From Streptomyces sp. PCS3-D2 (lineage in GTDB: Bacteria; Actinomycetota; Actinomycetes; Streptomycetales; Streptomycetaceae), in contig NZ_CP097800.1 of NCBI RefSeq assembly GCF_000612545.2, positions 6,502,001 through 6,566,000 of the forward strand: a DNA stretch of 64,000 nt, read 5' to 3'. This document shows, piece after piece, positions 1 to 6,812 of the stretch; within the stretch, counting starts at the first letter, position 1, and every line of letters begins with the position of its first letter. A program made the translations under genes and the position numbers. Under the pieces are notes generated by a model. The model was not told the origin of the DNA and did no database searches. It was given only the letters and a program-made list of their open reading frames with translations.

Positions 1-436
1 GCCACCGCTGGTACGACGCCCAACGGGAGGCCCCGCTCTTCCCCTTCGGACACGGCCTGTCCTACACGGCCTGTCCTACACGAGCTGGCACTACGAGAAA
101 CTCACGGTCCGGGCGCAGCGCGGCGGGCTGCGCGTGGAGTTCACGGTCCGCAACACCGGCCGCCGCAAGGGCACGGAAGTGGCCCAGGTGTACGTGGGCC
201 CCTCGGCGGAGCTCCGGCTCGACCAGCCGGTCCGCGCACTCGCCGGCTACCGGCGGATCACCCTGGCACCGGGCGCGGCGCAGCGCGTCACCGTCGACAT
301 CGACGCACGGACGCTGTCGTCGTGGGACCCCGAGAAGCACGGCTGGGTGCCGGGCGCCGGCCGCCGTGACGTGTTCGTGGGACGTTCCTCGCGGGAACTG
401 CCTCTGAGGTCAAAGGCCGAACCGGGGAGCCGATAG
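1..436 (+). pseudogene. GH3 beta-glucosidase, C-terminal end, frameshifted
   Basis: This is the 3' end of a glycoside hydrolase family 3 gene that begins outside the window. From base 3 one frame reads WYDAQREAPLFPFGHGLSYT, the conserved block before the fibronectin-III-like domain of GH3 beta-glucosidases. The rest of that domain (TSWHYEKLTV, then VEFTVRNTGRRKGTEVAQVY) lies in a different frame ending at TAG 434-436. The switch falls exactly on a 14-bp tandem duplication (acggcctgtcctac, period-14 stretch 50-82). Removing one copy restores a continuous GH3 tail. The enzyme would normally release glucose from beta-glucosides. As sequenced, the product loses its last domain, so the gene is broken, phase-variable or misassembled here. 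Confidence 0.8.
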
Positions 437-494
437 GCTGCGCGTTCGGCGTGTCACAGGGGGCGCGCCGGGGACGACTCGGGAGGACGTACCG

Positions 495-1166
495 GTGCAC
501 ATCCAGGAATGGCTGGAGACGATTCCGGCGGTCAGCATCTATCTCCTGGTGGGTCTGGTCATCGGTCTGGAGAGCCTCGGCATTCCGCTGCCGGGGGAGA
601 TCATCCTGGTCAGCTCGGCACTGCTGGCCTCCCAGCACGGGGACATCGACCCCGTCGTACTGGGGCTCTGCGCGATCACCGGCGCGATCGTGGGCGACTC
701 GATCGGCTACGCCATCGGACGCCGGGGCGGCAAACCGCTGCTGGATCGGCTCGGCCGGCGCTTCCCGAAGCACTTCGGCCCCCAGCAGGTGGCTGTGGCG
801 GAACGCTCCTTCGAGAAGTGGGGCATGTGGGCCGTCTTCTTCGGCCGGTTCGTGGCACTGCTGCGGATCTTCGCCGGACCGCTGGCGGGTGTGCTGCACA
901 TGCCGTACTGGCGGTTCCTCGTCGCGAACGTCCTCGGCGGGATCCTCTGGGCGGGCGGAACCACCGCCGTCATCTACTCGGTCGGCATCGTCGCGGAGCC
1001 CTGGCTGAAGCGCTTCTCCTGGCTGGCCCTGGGCCTCGCCGTGGCGTTCGGGCTCGTCGTGACCCTGGTGGTGCGCAGCCGGATGAAGAAGGCGGCAGAG
1101 TCCGCCGGGGCGGCCGGCGCGGAGATCCCCGCACAGCCGGCGGCCCGCGCCACCGTCGGCGAGTGA
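495..1166 (+). CDS. DedA family integral membrane protein
   Basis: The 223-residue product has the DedA/SNARE-associated layout: an N-terminal hydrophobic stretch (about residues 12-35), the motif ESLGIPLPGEIIL, a GDSIGYAIGRRGG segment, a conserved FFGRFVALLR motif near residue 115, and two C-terminal membrane helices (about 135-160 and 170-190). DedA proteins act in the cytoplasmic membrane, and several are thought to recycle undecaprenyl phosphate or other lipids. The GTG start at 495 has a GGGAGG ribosome site at 481. The tail is Ala-rich and charged. It converges on the gene at 1275, with a hairpin between. The substrate cannot be told from sequence. Confidence 0.9.
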   Translation: MHIQEWLETIPAVSIYLLVGLVIGLESLGIPLPGEIILVSSALLASQHGDIDPVVLGLCAITGAIVGDSIGYAIGRRGGKPLLDRLGRRFPKHFGPQQVAVAERSFEKWGMWAVFFGRFVALLRIFAGPLAGVLHMPYWRFLVANVLGGILWAGGTTAVIYSVGIVAEPWLKRFSWLALGLAVAFGLVVTLVVRSRMKKAAESAGAAGAEIPAQPAARATVGE

Positions 1167-1238
1167 CGGGGCCGCCCGCCCCGGCGGCTCGAAACCCCGG
1201 GCCGTGGCCCGCCGGATCGGCCCGAGGGCGTGCGCGCC

Positions 1239-1275
1239 GGGCGTCGCGGGCCGGGCGGGACTCCCGCGAACGCCC
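1239..1275. terminator. Bidirectional hairpin between convergent genes
   Basis: GGGCGTCGCGGG (1239-1250) pairs with CCCGCG (1263-1268) and ACGCCC (1270-1275), giving a 12-bp stem with one bulged A. It lies between the convergent DedA and gamma-carbonic-anhydrase genes and touches the stop codon of the latter. Confidence 0.55.
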
Positions 1276-1820
1276 TAACCCCCGGGAGTGACCGAGGCGC
1301 GGTGCTGCTTGGCCAACTCCACGTACATCAGGGCATTGCCCCGGATGTGCTCGCGCTCCTCCTCGGTCAGCCGGCGGCGCACCTTCGCGGGGACGCCCGC
1401 GACCAGCGAACCGGGCGGGACGACCATGCCCTGCGGCACCAGCGCCTGCGCGGCGACCAGGGAACCGGCGCCGATCACCGCGCCGTTCAGGAGGGTGGCG
1501 CCCATCCCGATCAGGCAGTCGTCCTCGACGGTGCAGCCGTGCACGACGGCGTTGTGGCCGATGGAGACGCGCTCACCGATCGACACGGGGAAGCCCGGGT
1601 CCACGTGGAGCGTGCAGTTGTCCTGCACGTTGCTGTCGGCGCCCAGCGCGATCGGGCCGCAGTCGGCGCGCAGCACCGCCGAATACCAGATGCTGGCGCC
1701 GGCGGCGAGGGTGACCTCCCCGACCACGACCGAGGTGGGCGCGGTGAAGGCCGTGGGGTCGATGTCCGGGTTCTTCCCCCCGACACCCGCCACGAGTGCC
1801 TGGGCCGCCTGGTGCGTCAT
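1275..1820 (-). CDS. Gamma-carbonic anhydrase-like hexapeptide-repeat protein
   Basis: The 181-residue product is a left-handed beta-helix protein of the YrdA/PaaY/gamma-carbonic anhydrase family. Hexapeptide repeats run from about residue 25 to 150. The three metal-ligand histidines of the family are visible in NCTLHVD and in SIGHNAVVHGC. A C-terminal helix (LTEEEREHIRGNALMYVELAKQ) follows, as in the family. The ATG at 1820 was chosen because GAGGAAGAGAAC precedes it, although the frame is open further upstream. These trimeric proteins hydrate CO2 or act as thioesterases or acyltransferases; activity is not certain here. Confidence 0.88.
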   Translation of the reverse strand: MTHQAAQALVAGVGGKNPDIDPTAFTAPTSVVVGEVTLAAGASIWYSAVLRADCGPIALGADSNVQDNCTLHVDPGFPVSIGERVSIGHNAVVHGCTVEDDCLIGMGATLLNGAVIGAGSLVAAQALVPQGMVVPPGSLVAGVPAKVRRRLTEEEREHIRGNALMYVELAKQHRASVTPGG

Positions 1821-1980
1821 GTTCTCTTCCTCTGCCGTCCGTCGTACGCCGTCTGGGGTCTGCCGTCCTGGTGCCGCGCCAACAGCACCGTAGGGCACGG
1901 GGAGCACGGTGCCCGCGATGGGGTGAAGATCACAGGACCGTCGTCCGGACGGGGGAGGCCCGGCGCACTACCGTGGCCGA

Positions 1981-2724
1981 GTGCCGAAGAAACAGAACAC
2001 GTTCTCATCTGTGGCCGCCCTGCGCCGCAGACTGGCGAGCCGGGCTGTCCACGCCGGCTGGCGCTGGATGCAGCAGGCCGGTGCGGTGACCGCGCAGGCT
2101 CCCGGCCGGCTGCGGTTCGGTGCGATCGGCGAGGGCACCCGCCTCGCCTTTCCGCAGGGCACGGTCTTCGGCGAGCGGTGGATCAGGCTCGGCGCGCACT
2201 GCATCATCGGCGAGCAGGTCACCCTCACCGCCGGCATGATGCCGGATCTCGACCTGGGCGCGGAACCGATGCTGGTGCTCGGTGACGGGGTGGTCATCGG
2301 CCGCGGCAGCCACGTCATCGCGGACGCCCGCATCACCATCGAGTCGAACACCTTCTGCGGTCCCGGCGTCTACATCACGTCCACCAACCACAGCTACGAC
2401 GACCCGCACGAGCCCGTCGGGCGGCAGTGGCCGCGCAGCGCACCGGTGCAGATCGGACCCGGCTGCTGGCTCGGTACCGGCTCGGTGATCCTGCCCGGCG
2501 CGCGACTGGGCCGCAATGTCGTGGTGGCCGCGGGTGCGGTCGTGCGGGGCGAGGTGCCCGACCACGCGGTGGTGGCCGGTGCGCCGGCCCGGGTCGTGCG
2601 GCGCTGGCAGCCGGAGACGGGCTGGCAGCCGCCGCTGCGGACACCCGCTCCGGTGCCGATCCCCGACGGCATGACCCCGGAACAGCTGCGCGGGCTGGCC
2701 GAGCTCGCCGAGGCCGAGCGGTAG
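1981..2724 (+). CDS. Acyltransferase, left-handed beta-helix family
   Basis: The 247-residue product has a basic N-terminal region (RRRLASRAVHAGWRWMQQAG) and then hexapeptide repeats from about residue 45 to 205. These include the catalytic-type segment TNHSYDD (His near residue 137) and the closing motif HAVVAGAPARVVRRW typical of maltose/galactoside O-acetyltransferase relatives. It probably moves an acyl group from acyl-CoA or acyl-ACP to a sugar or similar acceptor. The acceptor is unknown, since there is no sugar cluster nearby. The start is GTG at 1981. It converges on the transporter gene at 2753 with only 28 bases between. Confidence 0.8.
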   Translation: MPKKQNTFSSVAALRRRLASRAVHAGWRWMQQAGAVTAQAPGRLRFGAIGEGTRLAFPQGTVFGERWIRLGAHCIIGEQVTLTAGMMPDLDLGAEPMLVLGDGVVIGRGSHVIADARITIESNTFCGPGVYITSTNHSYDDPHEPVGRQWPRSAPVQIGPGCWLGTGSVILPGARLGRNVVVAAGAVVRGEVPDHAVVAGAPARVVRRWQPETGWQPPLRTPAPVPIPDGMTPEQLRGLAELAEAER

Positions 2725-2752
2725 GACGCCGGGCGGCTCCGGGCTTCGGGGC

Positions 2753-3619
2753 TCAGCCGGCGGCCAGCAGGACCGTTCCCGCGAGGGCCAGGCCGGCGCC
2801 CGCCGCCTGGACGGTGCGCAGCCGCTCCCTGAGGACGGCGAAGGCGGCCAGCGCGGTGATCACCGGGTAGAGGGAGGAGAGCACGGCTGCCATGGTGACC
2901 GGGCCGTTCTGGGCGGCGACCGCGTACGTGCCGTTCGCCGCGACGTCTGCCAGGCCGACGAAGGCGAGCGCGGGCAGCAGCCCCCACAGGATCCGCGGGT
3001 GCGTTCCCTCGGGGAGGGCGGGGACACCGCGCCGGGTCTGCGCCCACAGGGCCGCGCCGCCGACGCTGACGTTGGTGACCCGCTGGACGAACAGGGCGAG
3101 GAAGAGCCCCGTGACGGTGGTGGAGGCCTGGGCGATCAGGGCCATCACCGCCCCGAAGCCGAAGGCCGCCACCAGGGTGAGGACCACGGCCTGCCGCTGG
3201 ACGGGGGCGCCGCGCAGCTCGGGACCACCCGCGAGGACGATGCCGACGACGGCCACGGCGATGCCGGCGAACTGGCCGGGTCCGGGCCGCTCGCCCAGGA
3301 GCAGCCCGGCGGCGACGGGCACGACCACGCCGAGGGAGCCGAGCGGTGAGACCACGCCCATCGGGCCGAGGGCCAGGGCCTTGTAGAAGCTGAGCATGGC
3401 GACCGGGCCGACCACGCCCGCGGCGACGGCGAACCACAGCTGGGGGCCGGCCTCGTGCCAGGCCCTCGTGCCGAGGACCACGGCACCGAGTACGACGACG
3501 GCGACGACCTGCGAGACGACCACCACGGTGAGCGCCGGTATCTTGCGGGTCAGCAGCCCGCCGCCGAAGTCGGCGAGACCCCACAGCACGGCTGTGGCCA
3601 GGGCGAAGAGGGCGGTCAT
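2753..3619 (-). CDS. EamA/DMT-superfamily transporter
   Basis: The 288-residue product consists of two five-helix EamA repeats. It starts MTALFALATAVLWGLADFGGG, the usual first helix, and the second half carries ALAFVGLADVAANGTYAVAA and SSLYPVITALAAFAVLRERL, the typical EamA end motif. Members export metabolites across the cytoplasmic membrane. The ATG at 3619 fits the family start, and the longer open frame upstream has no membrane character. It is divergent from the XRE-cupin regulator (start 3723), a pairing often seen when the regulator controls the exporter. Confidence 0.88.
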   Translation of the reverse strand: MTALFALATAVLWGLADFGGGLLTRKIPALTVVVVSQVVAVVVLGAVVLGTRAWHEAGPQLWFAVAAGVVGPVAMLSFYKALALGPMGVVSPLGSLGVVVPVAAGLLLGERPGPGQFAGIAVAVVGIVLAGGPELRGAPVQRQAVVLTLVAAFGFGAVMALIAQASTTVTGLFLALFVQRVTNVSVGGAALWAQTRRGVPALPEGTHPRILWGLLPALAFVGLADVAANGTYAVAAQNGPVTMAAVLSSLYPVITALAAFAVLRERLRTVQAAGAGLALAGTVLLAAG

Positions 3620-3704
3620 CAGGGGCCTCGCAGTACAGTGCGGTGAACGCCGGAGTGCAGCATGGAATACGGAACACGGTAGTGCACCCTGTTGAACCGC
3701 AGCA

Positions 3705-3718
3705 TCCAAAATATTGGA
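3705..3718. promoter_or_regulatory. Inverted repeat TCCAA-N4-TTGGA before regulator gene
   Basis: TCCAAAATATTGGA is an AT-rich perfect inverted repeat (5-bp arms) inside very GC-rich DNA. It ends four bases before the ATG of the XRE-cupin gene and lies in the spacer shared with the divergent exporter. It is a plausible autoregulatory operator, by position and symmetry only. Confidence 0.4.
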
Positions 3719-3722
3719 CGGA

Positions 3723-4370
3723 ATGGTGTCGGATCTCGAACAGCTCACCCAGGCGCTCGCCCGGAACCTCAAGAGGTGGCGCGCAGAGCGCGGCTTCACC
3801 CTGGACTCCCTGGCAGCCCGGTCCGGCGTGAGCCGCGGGATGATCATCCAGATCGAGCAGGCCCGCACGAATCCCAGCGTCGGCACGACCGTCAGGCTGG
3901 CCGACGCCCTGGGCGTCAGCATCTCCGCGCTCCTCGACCACGACCGCGGCCCCCGGGTGCGGATCGTCCCGCCGGAACAGGTGGTGCGGATCTGGTCGAG
4001 CGAGGCGGGCAGCTCGACGACCATGTTGATCGGCACGGACCAGCGCGGGCCCATGGAGCTGTGGACCTGGCACCTGGTGCCGGGGGAGGGCACGAACTCC
4101 GTCCCGCACCCCTCCGGCACCGTCGAGATGCTGCACGTCACGGCCGGTGAGCTGACCCTGGTCGTCGGCGACGAGGAGTTCCACGTCCCCGCCGGGGCCG
4201 CGGCGGCCTTCGAGGCCAACCTCCCGCACGCCTACCGCAACGAAGGTTCCGTGCCGATGGAGATGACCCTCGCGGTGTCGGTCCCGCCGGTGTCCGCCCC
4301 GGTGCCCGCGGCCACGGCGCACGCACACGGCGCCGCGACCGCGACCGCGACCGGGCACGGCGAAAGCTAG
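3723..4370 (+). CDS. XRE-family regulator with C-terminal cupin domain
   Basis: About 215 residues. The N-terminal helix-turn-helix is LARNLKRWRAERGFTLDSLAARSGVSRGMIIQIEQ and so on (about residues 9-65). A cupin_2 sensor follows (about 100-185), with PHPSGTVEMLHVTAGELTLVV and VPAGAAAAFEANLPHAYRN. The last 30 residues are Ala/Thr/His-rich. Such XRE-cupin regulators bind a small ligand and control a nearby enzyme or transporter, here probably the divergent EamA exporter. ATG 3723 is preferred; GTG 3726 and TTG 3714 are alternatives. Its stop codon overlaps the stop of the convergent gene in the shared tetranucleotide CTAG (4367-4370). Confidence 0.88.
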   Translation: MVSDLEQLTQALARNLKRWRAERGFTLDSLAARSGVSRGMIIQIEQARTNPSVGTTVRLADALGVSISALLDHDRGPRVRIVPPEQVVRIWSSEAGSSTTMLIGTDQRGPMELWTWHLVPGEGTNSVPHPSGTVEMLHVTAGELTLVVGDEEFHVPAGAAAAFEANLPHAYRNEGSVPMEMTLAVSVPPVSAPVPAATAHAHGAATATATGHGES

Positions 4371-4771
4371 AGCGCCGGGATCTCGATCGCCGGGCAGCGG
4401 TCCATCACCATCGTCAGCCCGGCCTCGCGGGTCCGTTCGAAGGCCGACTCGTCGATCACGCCGAGCTGGAACCAGACCGCCTCGGCGCCGACGGCGGCCG
4501 CCTGGTCGGCCACGGCTCCGGCCAGCCCGCTGTTGACGAAGACGTCCACCACGTCGACCTTGAACGGGATCTCCTCCAGCGAGGCGTAGCCCGGCTCGCC
4601 GTGCACGGTCTCGGCCCTGGGGTGCACGGGGACCACCCGCTTGCCGAACTGCTGGAGCACCCGGGCCACCCCGTAGGCCGCCCGGTCGCGGTTGTTCGAG
4701 AGGCCCACCACGGCCCAGGTGTCGCCGAGCTCGGTGAGGATCTTGCGAATGGCCGCCGGGTCGCCGTACAC
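4367..4771 (-). CDS. CoA-binding (YccU-type) protein
   Basis: The 134-residue product is a single Rossmann-like CoA-binding_2 domain. It has the early WAVVGLSNNRDRAAYGVARVL nucleotide loop, then FGKRVVPVHPR, VDVVDVFVNS and EAVWFQLGVIDESA. The family resembles the nucleotide-binding half of succinyl-CoA synthetase but lacks the ligase part, and its exact role is unknown. The GTG start at 4771 is supported by an AGGAGG about ten bases upstream. Its end overlaps the XRE-cupin gene by four bases, tail to tail. Confidence 0.9.
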   Translation of the reverse strand: MYGDPAAIRKILTELGDTWAVVGLSNNRDRAAYGVARVLQQFGKRVVPVHPRAETVHGEPGYASLEEIPFKVDVVDVFVNSGLAGAVADQAAAVGAEAVWFQLGVIDESAFERTREAGLTMVMDRCPAIEIPAL

Positions 4772-4930
4772 GTGCGCCGCCTCCTGATGGTGTCTTCCGT
4801 CATCTTCCGCTGCTGCTCAGCCGGATCAACCGCACAGGCGCGCGCCCCATTCCCGCAGGGCCGACGGGGCACCGCGCACCCCGTCGATCCGTTCGAACGC
4901 AGCGGGACGGCCACGGACTAGGGTGGAGCG

Positions 4931-5557
4931 GTGAAGGCAGACCAGTACGTGACGGTGGCCCGTGAGGGCGTCCACGAGTCGGAGATCAACCGCTCCCGCT
5001 TCCTGTGCGCGCTCGCGCCGGCCGCGACCGAGCCGGAGGCGCAGGAGTTCATCGCGCGGATCCGCAAAGAGCACCCCACCGCCTCGCACCACTGCTACGC
5101 CTACGTCATCGGTGCCGACGCCGCCGTCCAGAAGGCCAGCGACGACGGCGAGCCCGGCGGCACCGCCGGGGTGCCCATGCTGCAGATGCTCATGCGCCGG
5201 GACGTCCGCTACGCCGTCGCCGTCGTCACCCGCTACTACGGCGGCGTGAAACTCGGCGCCGGAGGTCTGATCCGCGCCTACGGCGGAGTCGTCGGCGAGG
5301 CCCTCGACGAGCTCGGCACCGTCACCCGGCGGCGCTACCGGCTGGCCACCGTCACCGTCGACCACCAGCGGGCCGGGAAGACGCAGAACGACCTGCGCTC
5401 CACCGGCCGGACCGTGGTGGACCTGCGCTACGGGGCCGCCGTCGAGATCGAGGTCGCCCTCCCCGAGGCGGACCTGCCCGCCTTCGAGGCCTGGCTCGCC
5501 GACACCACGGCCGGCAGCGCCGCCCTCACCCTCGGCGGGGAGACGTACGCGCCCTGA
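4931..5557 (+). CDS. YigZ/IMPACT family protein
   Basis: The 208-residue product begins with the UPF0029/IMPACT domain. Visible motifs are SEINRSRFLCALAPA, HPTASHHCYAYVIG, KASDDGEPGGTAGVPML and YYGGVKLGAGGLIRAYGG. A DUF1949-type C-terminal domain follows (about residues 140-205). The eukaryotic relative IMPACT affects translation control through GCN1, while the bacterial role is unsettled. The GTG at 4931 fits the family N-terminus. It lies upstream of sbcD in the same direction with about 65 bases between. Confidence 0.9.
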   Translation: MKADQYVTVAREGVHESEINRSRFLCALAPAATEPEAQEFIARIRKEHPTASHHCYAYVIGADAAVQKASDDGEPGGTAGVPMLQMLMRRDVRYAVAVVTRYYGGVKLGAGGLIRAYGGVVGEALDELGTVTRRRYRLATVTVDHQRAGKTQNDLRSTGRTVVDLRYGAAVEIEVALPEADLPAFEAWLADTTAGSAALTLGGETYAP

Positions 5558-5624
5558 GCGCCCCCGGGGACGGGTTAGCGTAGAGGGGTTCAGCGAGCGG
5601 GAGACGACCAGGGGGAGACCGTAT

Positions 5625-6812
5625 GTGCGGCGGGGCCGGCGAGTGAAGTTCCTGCACACCTCCGACTGGCACCTCGGCCGGGCCTTCCACCGGGTGAACC
5701 TGCTCGGCGCCCAGGCCGCCTTCGTGGACCACCTCGTCGAGACGGTCCGCACGCACGAGGTGGACGCCGTCCTCGTCGCCGGAGACGTCTACGACCGTGC
5801 CGTGCCCCCGCTGCCCGCCGTCGAGCTGTACGACCGGGCGCTGCACCGGCTCGCACGGCTGGGCGTGCCCACCGTCATGATCTCCGGGAACCACGACTCC
5901 GCGCGCCGGATCGGGGTCGGGGCCGGGCTGATCGACCGCGCCGGGATCCACCTGCGCACCGACCCGGCGGGCTGCGCCGACCCGGTGGTCCTGGCCGACG
6001 CGCACGGTGACGTGGCGCTGTACGGGCTACCGTACCTGGAGCCGGCCCTGGTCAAGGACCAGTTCGGCGCGCAGAAGGCCAGCCACGAGGCGGTCCTGGG
6101 CGCGGCCATGGACCGGATCCGGGCCGATCTCGCCGGCCGCCCGCCCGGCACCCGCTCCGTCGTCCTGGCGCACGCCTTCGTCACCGGCGGGCAGTCCAGC
6201 GACAGCGAGCGGGACATCGCCGTCGGAGGCGTTCAGGCCGTCCCCGCCTCCGTCTTCGACGGGATCGACTACACCGCCCTCGGCCACCTCCACGGCTGCC
6301 AGACGATCAGCGAACGGGTCCGCTACTCCGGCTCCCCGCTCGCCTACTCCTTCTCCGAAGCCGACCACCGCAAGAGCATGTGGATGATCGAACTGGGCGC
6401 ACAGGGAGAGATCACCGCCGCCGAGCGCGTCGACACCCCCGTACCCCGTGCCCTCGCGAGGCTGCGCGGACGGATCGACGACCTGCTCGACGACCCCGCG
6501 TACACCGTGCACGAAGAGGCCTGGGTGGAGGCCACCCTCACCGACCCGGTACGCCCCGAGGAGCCGATGGCCCGCCTCGCAGCCCGTTTCCCGCACACCC
6601 TCACTCTCGCCTTCGACCCCGAGGGCCGCCGGGAGGAGACCGGGGCCTCCTATGCCCAGCGGCTCCGCGGCCGCACCGACCAGCAGATCGCCGAGGACTT
6701 CGTCGCCCACGTGCGCGGCGGCGGCCGGCCGGACGAGGCCGAACGCGCCGTCCTGGCGGGCGCCTTCGACGACGTACGCGCCGACGACAGCCACCGGGAG
6801 ATCCACCGATGA
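5625..6812 (+). CDS. sbcD: Exonuclease subunit SbcD
   Basis: The 395-residue product is the Mre11-like phosphoesterase of the SbcCD complex, which opens hairpins and trims blocked DNA ends. Metal-binding motifs are all present: HTSDWHLGR, AGDVYDR, SGNHDSARR, LAHAF and LGHLHGCQ. A C-terminal capping domain follows (about residues 280-395). GTG 5625 has GGGGGAG seven bases upstream. The family more often starts at VKFLHTSDW, which would be GTG 5643. The ATG of sbcC overlaps the sbcD stop (ATGA at 6809-6812), so the two are translationally coupled. Confidence 0.93.
   Translation: MRRGRRVKFLHTSDWHLGRAFHRVNLLGAQAAFVDHLVETVRTHEVDAVLVAGDVYDRAVPPLPAVELYDRALHRLARLGVPTVMISGNHDSARRIGVGAGLIDRAGIHLRTDPAGCADPVVLADAHGDVALYGLPYLEPALVKDQFGAQKASHEAVLGAAMDRIRADLAGRPPGTRSVVLAHAFVTGGQSSDSERDIAVGGVQAVPASVFDGIDYTALGHLHGCQTISERVRYSGSPLAYSFSEADHRKSMWMIELGAQGEITAAERVDTPVPRALARLRGRIDDLLDDPAYTVHEEAWVEATLTDPVRPEEPMARLAARFPHTLTLAFDPEGRREETGASYAQRLRGRTDQQIAEDFVAHVRGGGRPDEAERAVLAGAFDDVRADDSHREIHR

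Noticed and set aside
3714-3722. TTG 3714 as the start of the XRE-cupin gene
   Set aside because: It lies inside the inverted repeat and has no ribosome site at useful distance. ATG 3723 is more likely.
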